Source: Cryptomeria japonica (taxonomy: Eukaryota; Streptophyta; Pinopsida; Cupressales; Cupressaceae). From it: 64,000 nt of DNA. The stretch is from the NCBI RefSeq assembly GCF_030272615.1, contig NC_081405.1, positions 476,741,508 through 476,805,507 of the forward strand. Reading direction: 5' to 3'. Each line of letters opens with the position of its first letter. Position 1 is the stretch's first letter. Position numbers and translations under genes: made by a program. Shown here piece after piece: positions 9,720-22,905 of the stretch. Below the pieces are notes generated by a model. That model was not told the DNA's origin and ran no database searches. It saw nothing but the letters and a program-made list of their open reading frames with translations.

Positions 9720-11460
9720 TTGAGTAGGCACATATTGACTTGTGCGGTTTCACCCACCTTCTTAGGCTACCCAATATTCATGTGAATCATAGAATGCTCA
9801 CAATGTTAGTTGAGAGATTTCATACTAAGCATAACGCCTTCCACTTGCCAGTTGGGGAGATGACCATCACTCTCGAGGATATTTACAGGATTCTCCGTAT
9901 CCCTTTTGTTGGGGGTATGGTAGATTATGATACAACACATCTTCCTAGATTACAGGCTGTTAGACGTGTATTCAGGGATCTAGATATCTTGACACGTTCT
10001 ATCAATTGGGATATTATGATGAGTAGATATAGTGAGGCTTTTCCTCATGCTTGCATCCTAGCAGGTTTTATCGGCTACTTTCTGATGCCGGATAGGGGAT
10101 AGTAGGGATTCCTTTGTGGATGGGGTAGGATGATAGAGAGACTTGTCAAGATCCCTCAGAGACTAGGGTGGGGCTCTTGTATATTAGCACACATGTATTG
10201 TGAGATGCATGAGATCATCTTTCGGGAGGGGAAGAGTGTGGCTATAGGAGTCTTAATTTTACAAGTATGGGCCGGGGAGCACCTCCTAGTTTGTAGGCCA
10301 ATTGTAGATGACGACAGGGAGCCTAGTCAGCCGATTGTATATAGGTATCTTGGATATGTTACTCAACCCCATCTGGGCAAGACAAATTTTTGGAGATGGT
10401 AGCTAGATGATTTGATAGTCATGATATGGAGACCTTACATGGTCTTAGAGCAATGGGATGACTGGAGGATCATACGCAGAGACCTATTTGTTATGCTCCC
10501 ACTCATTGGCAAATCACAGACTATGGTGGAGCGATTTGTGGTATCTCAAGTGATGAGGTAGTATGGTAGGCCTTAGGGGATCTCATAGGAATTCACAACG
10601 CATGCGAGATATGCTGATGAGGAGAGGCTGGGATGGGAACCGAGGTTATCTTATGCCTTGAGTATGCAGGAGTTGACTGGTTTGCAATGACTCTGGTGGG
10701 ACTACATGGGTGATAATGCAGATGTGGGGGAATTTCCCCAATATGGGGATTGGTTCCTGCAACATCCATTCCCTATATTTTCTGATCTGGTACAGCACGC
10801 ACCTCATATTGAGGAGGTCGAGGACGATGTCCCCACACAAGGATAGGGATAGGGATAAAGAGTTGAGGCTCTAAGGTGGGTAGGTGGTGATCTTGGTGCT
10901 AGTAGCAGCAGGGTTCCAACTAGGGTTGGACATAAGGGGGGTGAGAGTGGATCCCTAGGGAGTGTAGGTGTGAGGTTGGGTGGAGCTGAGGAGGAGAGAG
11001 CAGCACCGAGACAGGTTCAGCAAAGATGGGAGGAGCAGGGTGGAGGTAGAGGTGGAGATGGGGGTGGAGAGCTTGTAAGAGAGCAGGGGGTTGACGCAAC
11101 ATAGTCGATGAGGGTACATCTAGTAGATCTACAGTCACAGTTGACAGTGGCTCAGACTCATCTGGTGGAGCGAGACCGATAGCTAGCAGAGCTTAGGGTG
11201 AAGCAATATCATCAACTGGTGGAGCTTAGAGCAGAGCACGATAGTAAAGTTGCGATGATGAGAGCAGAGTGAGACACTCTTCAGCAAGAGGTTTTGCACT
11301 AGACCAATTAGGCGGCTTACTATGTTGCGGCTTACAGTGTAGCAATTCCATTAGCACAACAGGTTGTCCCCTACTCATAGTACATGGCATAGTGGGAGGG
11401 AGCTCAGACACCTCATCAGGATCTCGGTCAACATGGTCCTCCACCTGGCGATGAGGGAGA
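9720..11460 (+). pseudogene. Antisense plant-mobile-domain (PMD-like) ORF of element B
   Basis: The best piece (9740-10102) starts with FTHLLRLPNIHVNHRML and continues LVERFHTKHNAFHLPVGEMT and ITLEDIYRILRIPF, the typical opening of plant PMD/MAIN-like proteins. 10130-10402 continues it (WGSCILAHMYCEM, RYLGYVTQPH). From 10410 to 10850 come further PMD blocks (MIWRPYMVLEQWDDW, APHIEEVEDD) with several in-frame stops. A Gly/Arg-rich segment (about 10930-11100) and a coiled-coil tail (about 11110-11350) follow, parallel to the acidic and coiled-coil tail in A. PMD proteins are host nuclear proteins that transposons have repeatedly captured. The copy is too broken to be functional. Confidence 0.72.
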
Positions 11461-13048
11461 GATTGAGAGATAGATATTCTTTTTTTTGTAGCTCTGAGAG
11501 TTTTTGTAGACACGCCCATTTTTTGTAGCCTATATGATTCTTGCTCCGATGAGAGTTTGTATATGTCATTTGACATTATTTTGTACTTTGAGACTTTATA
11601 TGATATATATACGAGATCTGATTTGACTTCATCATACTTGTGTTGATTCGATTATGAGATGCTTTCTATATGCTTTATTCTATATGTATGCATTTCTTTT
11701 CAGTATGGATGTATGTAATGTGAATGAATATGAATGTCTATTTTTGTTTCTTTTCATATGCAAATAAATGATGAATGAGAATGAGTAATGAGTAATGCAA
11801 ATTTTTTATTTTTTCTATGCAATAAGATGAATGCAAATGAGTAATAATGAAATGTATGAATCTATATAAGATGTTTATGTATGCAGCTAACATCTCAAAA
11901 CACAAGTACTCAATCAGAGAAATGATGAAAAAGAGACCACTTAGCTAAGAAGTGATGATGCTTCCCGCTCTCATTCAAAAGATTAAGACATCATTATTAT
12001 CATACCGAAATCACTCTAAATTCACAAAATACAGAATGAAATGCAACCTAAACCTAGTCACTAGATTTAAAATGCTTAAGATTCATCACTGAGCATAACG
12101 AACATAATAGGTAGATTAGAGTTCCTTTCTTTTCAATGTGCAATTTTAATTATCTTGTCTGCAATGATCCTTTTTGCATTCATATCCTTGGAGAGATTTT
12201 GCAGGGACCTAAATTGCATCATAAAGAAATTCCCTCAAAATAGACAAAGGAATGATGTGGACCTCCCTGTAGCATTCAAATAAGCGGAGTCGAGGTATGT
12301 GTGGCGATTTTACCTTGATGTGAAGGCTCTTATCATAGACACCCAACTAATTAGATGTTTCCAAATCATTGGGATCATTCCTACATGCAAAAAACAAAGA
12401 AAATATTATGCCCCCAATCCTTGCTCCTCTTAGTCATGATAGACTTCCTCGAGTTACTCATAGGGATAATAATCCAAAACCAATATAAAAGATAGCACAC
12501 AAAGAAAAATTTCATGTATAGCTCACACTGTTTAGTGATTGTTTTCCGTTATGTTGTTTTGCTTGTTGACTCAGTGATAAAACTCTTTAGCAGTCAGGAG
12601 ACAGGTGAGTGACTCAGAGTGGATGACCAGGTTTCACTGATGGAAAGATGACTTGGTTGATACTACTTAGGACATTTAATGTGCTTTGTTGATTAACCTA
12701 AGACTAGTACATTGATCAATTTCAAACCATGAGGGTTCCAATGAACTAGGATGTCACAAATGCAACTAAAATAAATGTACAAGTGATAATAAATATACAT
12801 GAAAGTGGGAAATGCCAACGTTGTGTTGATAGATGGAATGTTGAGTACAAGAGGCACCTGTTTGCCAAGTTTTCACCTACTTGGAAGAGATTCATCATTT
12901 TTTTTTTTACCAAGGTGCTTGTTTGCTAGGTTTTCACCAGGGCATTTTCTCTCTTTTTTTCTCCATTTTCTTTTCAAGACTTTTTATGATTTAAAAAAAA
13001 AAAAATTCAAGACTTTTTCAGCTGTACAGGTTGTTGGTGCAGAGAATG
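11461..13048. other. Noncoding spacer of element B with a duplicated motif
   Basis: Downstream region between the convergent PMD and pol ORFs. It is AT-rich and has no ORF I can support. On the minus strand, GGTGAAAACTTGGCAAACAGGTGCC lies at about 12851-12876 (shown here in two overlapping parts: GGTGAAAACTTGGC and GGCAAACAGGTGCC). A diverged second copy, GGTGAAAACCTAGCAAAC, lies at about 12923-12940. The same pair occurs in element G. Homopolymer T and A runs occur near 12898-12910 and 12993-13005. Confidence 0.55.
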
Positions 13049-14270
13049 CTAAGTGAAGAATTTCTTCAAATGTATGGTGTTAATTGGTTTACAAAGTTGT
13101 TCTCCTTCTGATGTTGAGAGTTGATAGGCACCAGAGCCAAATACGGCAGTAACGATGTAGGGACCCAACCAGTTGGGTTCAAACTTCCCTTTGTTGTCTC
13201 GAAATTGCTAATTTTAGGATTTTCTCTCAGAACTAGGTCACCAACCTGAAATTCTCTTTGTCAAACTTTTTTGTTATATCCTCTAGACATTCTCTTTTGA
13301 TATACTCTGAGATGATCAAATTCCACTTGTTGATGCTCATCCAACAATTCAAGTTCTTGCAATCTAGATATTCTATAGTCTTCATCAATAACAAGACCTT
13401 GCAAAGAAACTCTTAGAGATGGTATTTCCACTTCAATAGGTAATACTGCTTCGAACCCATACACCAAAGAAAAAGGTGTAGCCCTAGTAGGTGTTCTAAT
13501 ACTTGTTCTATAAGCCCATAATGTAGGATTGAGCTACAGATGCCAATCCTTCCCAGATTTATTCATTGTTTTGTGCAAGATAGTCAGTAGGTTTTTGTTA
13601 GATGCCTCAACTTGTCCATTACCTTGGGGGTAATATACAGATGACCAATGTTGTCTAATTTTGAATTTCTCATAGAGCTCATCCAAATATTTATTCTTGA
13701 ATTTTCCTCCATTGTCAGTCATGATGGAAAAAGGTATCCCATACCTGCAAATGATATGGTTTAGGATGAACATAGCTACTTGTTTGTCAATTGCTTTGAT
13801 GAGCAGAACCACTTCTACCCACTTACTGAAATACTCAGTGGTAGTTATGATAACTTTGTGTCTGTTAGATGATGGAGGATATATCTAACCAATGAGATCA
13901 AAGGCCCATTGCTAAAAAGGCCAATGTGTAATGAAGGGTATGAGATCCCTTGTTGGAGCATGTATGAGATTTCCATGTAGTTGACATTTCTCACAAGTCC
14001 TAGAAAACTTTATAGCGTCCTTCTCCATGTCTGGCTAGTAGTAGCCAGCCCATAGTAGTTTTCAAGCTAAAGTAAGACCATTCAAATGAGATCTACAAAC
14101 ACCTTCATGGACTTCCGATAATACACATTTAGATTCGTCAGTTTCTAAGCATCTAAGAAATGTACCATCCAAACCTCATCTAAATAGATCGTTAGCAATG
14201 ATAACATACCACGAAGCATTTCGGGTTAGGTTTATTTTCTCATTACGGGTAAGATTTTCAAGGATAATTT
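13049..14270 (-). pseudogene. pol (int): Element B integrase
   Basis: Degenerate but complete integrase region. The zinc-binding part is visible near 14000-14130 (paired His, then CEKCQLHGN). The core has AFDLIG near 13900, SIMTDNGGKF near 13710 and NGQVEASNK near 13615, so all three DDE residues are present. The C-terminal part includes LPIEVEIPSLRVSL (about 13400), EPNWLGPYIV and GSGAYQL (about 13140), ending at TAG 13049-13051. Several in-frame stops and at least one frame change break it. Function is inferred from family motifs. Confidence 0.82.
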
Positions 14271-14274
14271 GGTC

Positions 14275-15382
14275 TCATAAATAAGAGTAAATGTGGTTGT
14301 ATCGGGATGAGTCATGTCCAATAATAGAACAAACTATTTGGGACTCAGGAGAATCATAGGTAGGGTAATGTAACTCTTCCACCAGGAATTCAAAGTGAAA
14401 ATTGGATTCTTGCAACTCAGGTATAGATGCCAAGGTGGCCATAGCATCTGCTACTCTGTTTGCAGATTTGGGAATATGTTGGAATGATACAAAAGAAAAA
14501 TACTTCTTAAGATCATCAACCATTCTCTTATAAGGCATTTGTTTCTCATCTCTATTTTGGTATGCATCATTGATTTGATTGATGATCAGCTGAGAATCTC
14601 CATAGATGCGTAATTTTGCAACCTTCCATTCTACAGCTAGCTTTATCCCATTTACCAAAGCCTCATATTCTGCAATGTTGTTTGTGCAAGGGAACAAAAT
14701 CTTATAAGACTTTGGGATTGAATAATTTTGAGGAGTAATAAATAGTATTCCAACACCATAACCATTTTGAGTGAAAGACCCATCAAAGAACATCTTCCAG
14801 GGTTGTTGAGTAAGATGCATTATTGATTCATCTAGAAACTCTATATGCAACAGTTGAGTGTCTTCAAGCAGAGCTTCAACAAGTTCATCAGCAATTACCT
14901 GTCCTTTTATGGCCTTGCGTTCCACATACTCAATATCAAATTTTGTAAGGATCATGACCCATTTTTCCAATATTCCTGTAAGTGTTTCTTTGTTGAGAAG
15001 ATATTTGAGTGGATCAATTTTAGCCACCAGCTTGACTGAATGAGCTAACATGTAGTGTCTCAATTTTTGTGATGCAAAGACTAATTCCAAGCATGCTTTT
15101 TCTATTATAGTGTAGTTCATTTCATAACACCAATGTTCTATTGATATAATATATAGCTTGCTCCTTTTTAATGTCATCTTGTTGTGCCATAAATGCCCCC
15201 AGTGATGAATTAGTTACTGATATGTATAAGATCAATGGTTTACCTTGAATTGGTGGCATCAATATTGGTGGATTGGACAAGTACTCTTTGATTTTTTGAA
15301 GGTGTTGTTCACATTCCTGATCCTAGTTGTATATTACTCCTTTCCTCAATACTTTTGTGAAAGGTTGAGTTTTGTCTGCTAG
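14275..15382 (-). pseudogene. pol (rnh): Element B RNase H region (degenerate RT-linked copy plus second RNase H)
   Basis: From 15382 down, the ORF picks up B's pol at LADKTQPFTK, the RT thumb. It then runs through the RT-linked RNase H, where the expected TDAS block reads VTNSS. A frame change and stop near 15175 precede the 300-codon ORF (14275-15177). That ORF holds the complete second RNase H: FFDGS, NIAEYEAL, YGDSQLI and NRVADAMA supply D, E, D, D. This is the clearest copy of the Tat dual RNase H in the window. The upstream half of pol continues at 25297, on the far side of insertion H. Confidence 0.83.
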
Positions 15383-18300
15383 TGCAGGAGCACCTATGGA
15401 ACACCTATGAAGACCTATGGAGGCAAGGTGGTGTAGGAGCACCTAGACACAAGAGCACTACCAGGAGGTACATTTTCAATAAAGGAAGATTGGAAGACAA
15501 TCAAGTCATTTTTGATACTGTTATAATGTTACTAAGGTCATTGAACCAACATATGTAAGGCTATAAAGCCAATTTGCAAAAGTTGTCCACTAGAGGCCTA
15601 GATTGGTCAAAAGGTCAAAATCATATAAAAGGCATTAAATAGGTCATTTGGACATGTATTGAATGTTTTTTATAAAACCACGAAGTCATTTGTGCAAAAG
15701 TGTAAAAGTTGTCAACTTCACAACAAAATGTTGTCAAACAAAGTTGAAAAAGGGGTTAAAAGTTGGTTATGAGAGGTATTTCTAAGGTAAAAAATGACCA
15801 AAAGTCTATAAAAAGGAATTTTATGGTCATTCCAAATGAAAAAAAAAAGAAAGGGAAGAAGGGAGAACATTTTGGATATATTTTGGTGCATTCTACTATT
15901 GTTATTTTGATTGGCTTTCCAGTTTTTGTGTTGGTTCTAGGCCTTGTATGACCATGTATGGCCTGGAAACCTTTGTATATGTATAATGGATAGTTATATA
16001 TGTGAATTACCTTTCTTTTCCTTTTGGTTTGGAGTGATTATGTTTAATAATGAAGAAGATATGGAATTTTTGGTGAAAGTTGTTAATTGCAGATTTGATA
16101 TTTCCTAAGAATAGTCACGTTGCAAGGTATGGTATGAACTCATATGGGATGATTATTAACTCTAAATAGATTTATTAGAAATATATGTGAATAATATTTC
16201 TTTTCCCTTTGGTTTGAGGCATTTTTGTATATATTTGTGGAAGTTATGAAGATTTTGGTGAAAACTAGTTTTAAATTGTCTTAAATGGAGTTACTGGAAA
16301 GGGTTTGTACTTATCTTGTGATTTAACCATTGAAAAAATTAATGGCTTCCATATTTTTAAAGTAGAATCATAGGGATTTTATTTGAGTATGGTCTTGTTT
16401 TTGTTTGGTTAATTATTTGTTGTGAAATATGATGCCCTAGCAGGCAGCAAGCATACATTTTCCAGATTTATGACAGTCAAAATGGGTTTCGGTGTAGAGA
16501 TGATAACTTTATATTTCACCATTGGATCTTTATTAATTTTTGATATTTTGTTCTTAATAAAGTTTTCTAAAGCTTCACTATAGAGATTGGCAAAATCATT
16601 TTGGGTTTGGAAGTTATTAAAGACTGAGTGCAGGTATAGAAAATTGTCATGTGAATGACAATCACCTTGATGATAGTGAATTAGATTCTTTCAATGAACA
16701 ATGATGTTTAATTTTTTGCAAAGGTACATATGATTGGATATGTTTGAGATAGCATTAATGAACTCTTGTAGCATGCATGGAAGTATGACTATTGAGATGC
16801 GATATATTAACTTGAAATCAATATGGTATATGAGCTTGATGTTTTAGTACCTTGATAAAGAGTGTTGGATGAAATTAATATGATAATATGATAAATTTTA
16901 AAATGTTTATGCCTCTTATATTGAAGATATCATGTTTAATATTGAACTCCATGTTTTATTTGGGGTTCTTGGTTGGTTTTTCATGATGCTCTGCTTCACA
17001 AGGTGCACTAGGGTCACTAATAGGCCCTCATGGAGAATCAATGAGTAGTGAATTCTAAAAGGCCTTTAAGGTCTTAAAACAATGTAATCATGGCCATTAG
17101 AGCCAATAAATGCAATGAAATGTAATAGAAAGGTCAAAAAGTGTAAAATTGTCAAAATTGGCAATTAGGCATAGAAAGGGCTAAAATTGAGTTTTGAAGG
17201 GTAGAATAGGTATTATGAGGAATAAAATCATGTAATAATGTTTAAAAGGTAGTTTTATGATTATTTGGGTTGGGTAGGATGATTAGTTTCCAAAGTATCA
17301 AGTTGACAAATGAAATTGTCAATCTTGAGCACTTCTTGAGCAACTTTTGAGCAACTTTTGTTGCAACTTTGCAAAAAGAGGGTAGTTATGGGTAGTTACA
17401 AGGTGGATTTAGGTCTTGGAGGAAAAAATACATTATAAAAGGGTGAGAACCAATGTAAATATGAGCAATGTACATGGGTTTTGAAGTTTGAGCAATAAAA
17501 CCATATTTTCATGTGCATTTCCTGAGTTTTCAACGTGGACAATCAAAACTTTTGTTAATTTTGATGCATTTGATGTTTGTATTTTGAAATATTATTGTTT
17601 TGGAATGATAGAGGAATTATTTAAACTTTTTGTGGAAGTGGTGGCATTCATTTTTATTGTGTTTAGCAAGAGTTCTTTGCATTTTACTAAAATCTGTCAA
17701 AACCTTGAACTAGGATAACCCGTGACCTTATAAATGTGATATCTTTTGTTTTGTTGATTAAAAAAACGTCATTGTGGGAAGGGATGAGGGAAAGGATGTA
17801 TTATACCTATCCAAGGTGTTTTCATGGTGTCATGCAAGGTTTTGGCACATGCTACATGATGGTTTCAGACTGTTAGGACAGTCACATGTGCAGTTTGACT
17901 GTCATAGTCAAGTGAAGAAGGCTTTGTTTGATATGACAAAGTAAATGATGGACATGAGGGATTAGGAGAGCGTTGAAAAATTTCATAAGGTTTTGGAGCA
18001 AGTGGAGTGCCCAAGGAAGGGCTTAAACTAGTGGGTTTCCAAAGATAGCAGCAGACTATCATAGTGTGACACAATGACAGTCACAGAAAATGTAGCCTAA
18101 TGCGGGGGCTATATCTTGGAGTGGAACCATTGGATTTGTCTAAGTTTTGGATATGTTGTTCCAAATTTAGTTCTTTAGAATCTCACTAGAGCGATCGATG
18201 AGTTTTCAACTGATTCAAAATTTATATACCTCTGTGTATAGGTATATCTAAGAGGACAACAAGAAGGTAACTTTGGTTTTATTTAATCAAAGTGTTGAGA

Positions 18301-18420
18301 ATTTTTGGCTTCTGAACCTAGTTTGGAATTTGTTGGGTTTGTAATACTTCCAAATAAAATGTGGGAAGAGTATACCTTGGAGTTAGGGTATGGAGAGGCT
18401 TAAGAGTCAAGTATTGATCC

Positions 18421-19472
18421 TATTAGGTCCCAAAGACAACTGAGAGAGGGGGGGTGAATCAGTTGCCAAATAAATTCAAACAAAAAACAACTTAACGAAC
18501 TTAATGATTAATACCGGTAAACTAGTTAAATATGCTGATAGATAGTTTTAACAGTTAATTTCTATACTAGTAAGGATTAGTGCATGAAACATAAAGACAA
18601 AGTCATCCACAACATATAACACCAATATTTGTACATGGAAACCCTGTAAGGGGAAAAACCACGGTGGGAAACCTTACCCACAATCAGATGATACTACTAT
18701 AGATAGTAAGTGTACATAAATGGGGTCTGCACATGCAGAAAGGCCAAGCCCCTAGAGCTCATTGCTCAATCACAAAATGGGAGTCACACTGACTATAGTT
18801 GGATGGTTAAATCCAATAAGAATGTATTGCACAAAATAGCATCTTCATATGCTAGATTTAGTACCGGTGTAGTTCTGATTGTCTTCACAAAAACCCTTCT
18901 TCAATCTTCAAATGATTTCTGCGTGTATAGCTCTGCTTATTCTTGCATATACCTTCACACAATCCTCTTTTGCATTCTACATCTGATCTTACAAATAATA
19001 TCTTACTTTTGTACCATAACCTAAGACCAATTTTAGGAGGTCGGCTCTACAAGATATTACAATGAAAACATTTTACAAACAATATAATATCCAATGTAAT
19101 AACTAATTGAACATGTTAGCTTAATGCATTTACAATAATAATTAATCATCTCCATAGCATGCCGTGCTGATCTAGAAAAGATAAACCTTCTGGTGTAACC
19201 CTGGACCTATTTGCCAGTAACAACAAATATGCAAATATGAATATACCAATACACAAAACTCTAGGAAAAGATGTCGAAACGATGTCTTCGACATTATCAA
19301 GTGTTTTCCATATCATTCCAAGTGTCGGTGATCAATATATCTTGCCGATGTACTAGATACCGATGACTGTGCATGAGTCACTTGCTTGTTGGTGAATGTT
19401 GTTGATTCTCCAAAGTGCTAGAGTTTTAGTAGGTGTTGACATCAATGACAAAACCATACCAAAATACCTACA
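18421..19472 (-). repeat. Element D 3' LTR
   Basis: 1052 bases. On the plus strand it starts TATTAGGTCCC (TG mutated to TA) and ends AAATACCTACA. It matches 24026-25083 throughout, with scattered substitutions. The G run after TGAGAGA is 7 long here and 15 in the other LTR. The ORF at 18710-19024 is a chance frame in the LTR, also seen at 24414-24635 and in both D' LTRs. Confidence 0.93.
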
Positions 19473-19473
19473 A

Positions 19474-19484
19474 TCTCCCCCTTT
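19474..19484 (-). other. Element D polypurine tract
   Basis: On the minus strand AAAGGGGGAGA lies directly before the 3' LTR. It primes plus-strand DNA synthesis. Further CTCCCCCT runs occur at about 19629-19640 and 19680-19690. Confidence 0.85.
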
Positions 19485-19869
19485 GGCATTGATGGCAACA
19501 CAAGGTGGAAAAACCATCAAAGTGCCAAAACAGAAATGCCAAATACCAAAAACCAACAATCTCCAAAAAGGTCATAACCAGAAATCAAAATACAGATACA
19601 GAGAGTAATAATCTCTCCCAAACAACAATCTCTCCCCCTGGGAGCAACATGTGTTTTCTTTGTGTTTTTCCATACCAATCTCTCCCCCTTTGACATCAAA
19701 TGCCAAAGTTACAACAAAACCAAGTTCATATACAAAATACCAATCAATTCAATATACCAACTACTCACCCTTAGAAGTAGCTTCCCATCAAAGCTGGAAA
19801 AAAAAGATTTCTTTGTTAATTCTATCGGTTGATGACAATCATCAGCTGTTTAAGTCTCTACTAGTGGGG

Positions 19870-20467
19870 GTATGAATCCAAGATGACCTCTGAGATATTC
19901 AAAAGTCTCCTTAGGCAAAGGTTTAGTGAAAATATCTGCAATCTGCTCTTTAGTATTCACATAAACCAGTTTTATCTCCTTTGCTTCAACATTTTCCCTT
20001 AGAAAATTTAGTTTGATAGAAACATGTTTGGTTTTAGAATGTAATACCAGATTCTTAGATATATCAATTGTTGCAGTGTTATCACAATATATAGTAATAG
20101 GTTCCTTTCATTTTACCTTTATGTCTTTCAACATTTGTTTAAGCCATAGTACCTGTGTACAGTTAGTTGCCGCTGCAACATATTTTGATTCTGCTGTTGA
20201 TAAAGATGTACAACTTTGTTTCTTACTCAACCAAGAAACTAATCTGTTTCCGAGAAAGAATGCTCCACCAGTGGTGCTTTTTCTATCATCCACATCTCCT
20301 GCCCAATTTGCATTTGTGTATATACATAATTCAAAGTTTTCATCTCTAGGATACCATAATCCAAGATTTATAGTGCCTTGCAAGTATCGAAAAATCCTTT
20401 TTACTACTGATTCATGATTTTCTCTAGGATTACTTTGAAATCTTGAAACAATACATACTACATTCAT
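19870..20467 (-). pseudogene. pol (rnh): Element D RNase H
   Basis: The open piece (20108-20467) carries the copia RNase H motifs LCIYTNANWAGD (the usual TDADWAG with Asp changed to Asn at the first site), RKSTTGGAFFLG and LSTAESKYVAAA. A TGA just after KDIKVK stops it. The same frame continues to about 19870 with the conserved copia end (YVNTKEQIADIFTKPLP). The Asp-to-Asn change at the first catalytic position and the stop both argue that it is inactive. Confidence 0.85.
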
Positions 20468-21435
20468 AATATGAGTCTGGTTTGTGTCAAATACAGTAAA
20501 CCTCCTATCATAGAATTGTATCTAGCTGGATTAACAGGTGTAGATTCATCCCTTAGTGATAATTTGCCATTTGTTGTCATAGGTGTGCTTATTGGTTTAG
20601 AGTTCTCGATCCCAAATTTCTTTAATAACTCTTTTAAGTATTTGGATTGACTCAAGAATATACCTTTACCAGTCTCTGAAATTTGCAATCCTAGAAAGAA
20701 TTTTATTTCTCCAATCATAGACATTTCAAATTCTTGCTGCATTTTAATAGAAAATTCTTTACATAATCCATCTTCTCCTCCAAAGATTATATCATCAACA
20801 AATACTTCTATAATCAAGATGTCATCATTAGTTATTTTGTAATATAAATTGTTGTCTGCATTTCCTTTAGTAAAACCAATCTTTAAAAGATACTTATCCA
20901 ATCTTTCACACCAAGCTCTTGGAGCTTGTTTCAATCCATACAAAGCTTTTCTTAACCTGCAAACCATATCTTTGTCATCTATCAAAGGAAATCCATCAGG
21001 TTGTTCAATGTATACTTCTTCTTCAAGATCTCCATTCAAAAATGCACATTTAATATCCATTTGATAAACTTTGTAGTTCTTGTGTGCTACAAAAGCCAAA
21101 AATAATCTGACTGCCTCAATTCTAGCTACCGATGCAAAGGTTTCATTGTAATCAACTCCTTCCTTCTGAGAATATCCCTTACACACTAGCCTTGCTTTAT
21201 TTCTGACAACCTTACCATCTTCATTAAGTTTGTTTCTGAAAACACATTTGGTTCCAATTACATTTTTATCTTTAGGCTGGGGAACTAATGTCCAAGTGTT
21301 GTTTTTCTCAATTTGTTCTAATTCTTCTTCCATAGCTTTGATCCAAAATTTATCTTCACATGCCTCATTAACAGATAATGGTCCAGTTTGAGAAATAAGA
21401 CATACCTCTTCATTTTCCAATCTTCCTCTTGTCAT
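20464..21435 (-). CDS. pol (rt): Element D reverse transcriptase
   Basis: A 323-codon ORF for the copia RT (RVT_2 type). It has [18 protein letters not shown] at the start, [28 protein letters not shown] (first catalytic Asp), [11 protein letters not shown], and [10 protein letters not shown] with the catalytic Asp pair near 20790. [13 protein letters not shown] and the [13 protein letters not shown] segment follow. The frame shifts near 20464 into the RNase H ORF. It is the best preserved gene of D, with no internal stop across the palm. Confidence 0.92.
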   Translation of the reverse strand: MTRGRLENEEVCLISQTGPLSVNEACEDKFWIKAMEEELEQIEKNNTWTLVPQPKDKNVIGTKCVFRNKLNEDGKVVRNKARLVCKGYSQKEGVDYNETFASVARIEAVRLFLAFVAHKNYKVYQMDIKCAFLNGDLEEEVYIEQPDGFPLIDDKDMVCRLRKALYGLKQAPRAWCERLDKYLLKIGFTKGNADNNLYYKITNDDILIIEVFVDDIIFGGEDGLCKEFSIKMQQEFEMSMIGEIKFFLGLQISETGKGIFLSQSKYLKELLKKFGIENSKPISTPMTTNGKLSLRDESTPVNPARYNSMIGGLLYLTQTRLIL

Positions 21436-21493
21436 AACTCCTTTAAACTTGTTTCCAATTAATTTGATCTTCAGAATGATTCAGTCTTACATA

Positions 21494-21997
21494 TCAGGGT
21501 GTCTTTGTTTGTTGTTGTTCCTCAGTTACTATGGAATCCTCAGATGATATCGGGGTAATTGGATCTTCATTCTGTACTGGTGGATTTAGAGTAGATTCAT
21601 TTGTCAAAATTCTTGTTACTGGTTCAGAGTCTATATACCTTGAAGTTCCTCTAAATTGTTCATCAATCTTTACATTTGTACTTTCAACAATTTTCTGCAA
21701 TCTTTTGTTAAAACATCTAAATGGCTTGCTCTTAGATGAATAACCAAGAAATATTCCTTCATCACTTTTGGGATCAAATTTTCCAGTATACTCATCTCTT
21801 CTGATATAACATTTACTTCCAAAAATTTTGAAATACTTAAGAGTAGGAGTATTACCAAACCATAGTTCATGAGGGGTCTTACCGATTTCACCTTTGATGT
21901 GAACTTTGTTGAATGTATAGACCGCTATACTGACTGTCTCTCTCCAATATACATGTGGTAGGTTTGCTTCTGATAACATACTTCTTGCTGCATCCAA
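21494..21997 (-). CDS. pol (int): Element D integrase C-terminal part
   Basis: 167 codons. The start, ARSMLSEANLPHVYWRETV, is the region after the DDE core and contains its catalytic Glu neighbourhood only in part. KTPHELWFGNTPTLKYFKIFGSKCYI and the GIFLGYSSKSKPFRCFN motif are the conserved copia integrase C-terminal block. The ORF is separated from the core (22118 onward) by stops and a frame change at about 21998-22117. Confidence 0.85.
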   Translation of the reverse strand: MDAARSMLSEANLPHVYWRETVSIAVYTFNKVHIKGEIGKTPHELWFGNTPTLKYFKIFGSKCYIRRDEYTGKFDPKSDEGIFLGYSSKSKPFRCFNKRLQKIVESTNVKIDEQFRGTSRYIDSEPVTRILTNESTLNPPVQNEDPITPISSEDSIVTEEQQQTKTP

Positions 21998-22117
21998 GAT
22001 AGTTTTGTTTTTCCTTTGAACAACTCCATTCTGCTGTGGTGTCTGAGGTGTTGATAGCTGTCTTCTGATTCCATTTACTTCACAGATTGTATTAAACTCC
22101 TTAAATATAAATTATCC

Positions 22118-22905
22118 TCAATTTGAACTTAGACATTTGATTTTCTTATCGGTTTCATTTTCTACCATTGCTTTGAACAGTTTGAACTTTCCAAGTGCTT
22201 CTGATTTTTCTCTGAGAAAAGTAACCCAACACATTCTAGAATAGTCATCAATGATTAGCATGAAATATCTATCACCTTGTAAGCTTTTAGTTCTAGCTAG
22301 ACCACATAAATCAGTGTGAATCAAATCAAGATAATTATTGGATTTTTCTGGAATACTTTTGAAACTAGCTCTAACTTGTTTTCCATATTGACATTCCTTA
22401 CATACTGTATTCTGAGGTTTGACAATTTTAGGTAAATCTCTAACTACCTTAGTAGTACTAATTTTTACCATGCAATCAAAGTTTACATGACAGAGTCTCT
22501 TATGCCATAACCAACTTCCATCTATATGCGCAATTAAGCATGTCTTTTCACTATTATTCAAATGAAAGATATTACCTCTAGTCTGATTACCGGTTGCAAT
22601 TTCCAAACTAGTTCTATTCATGATTTTGCATTTTCCATTTTTGAATTGTAACTGAAATCCTTTCTCAACTAATTGACCAACACTCAAAAGATTATTCTTT
22701 AATCCTTCAACATAGTAAACATTATCATTGTTATTCTTACCATCAAGAGATATTGTACCCTTACCTTTGATCAAACAAGCTTTGTCAATTCCAAATCTCA
22801 CTAAGCATCCATTGTATTCTTGAAAGTTTAGTAATTTACCTTTGTCTCCTGTCATATGATGTGAGCATCCTGAATCAATGATCCATTCATCCTTACTTCA
22901 ATTTA
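22118..22905 (-). pseudogene. pol (pr-int): Element D protease, GAG-pre-integrase and integrase core
   Basis: Upstream of the 22855 Met the frame shows WIIDSGCSHHMTGD, the copia aspartic protease active site (DSG). The GAG-pre-integrase zinc region follows (HKRLCHVN and CKECQYGKQ), then the integrase core with its first Asp in LIHTDLCG and IDDYSRMCWV. The second catalytic Asp is lost: the expected SDNGGEF region near 22118 reads SSN and then stops. The integrase is therefore dead at the active site as well as truncated. Confidence 0.86.

Noticed and set aside
9740-10402. Host PMD gene
   Set aside because: Many stops, antisense to B's pol, and a parallel arrangement in A point to an element-borne, decayed copy.
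18710-19024. ORF repeated four times in the window (also 24414, 60807, 62136)
   Set aside because: All copies lie in D-family LTRs; the repetition reflects the LTR, and the frames are broken differently in each.
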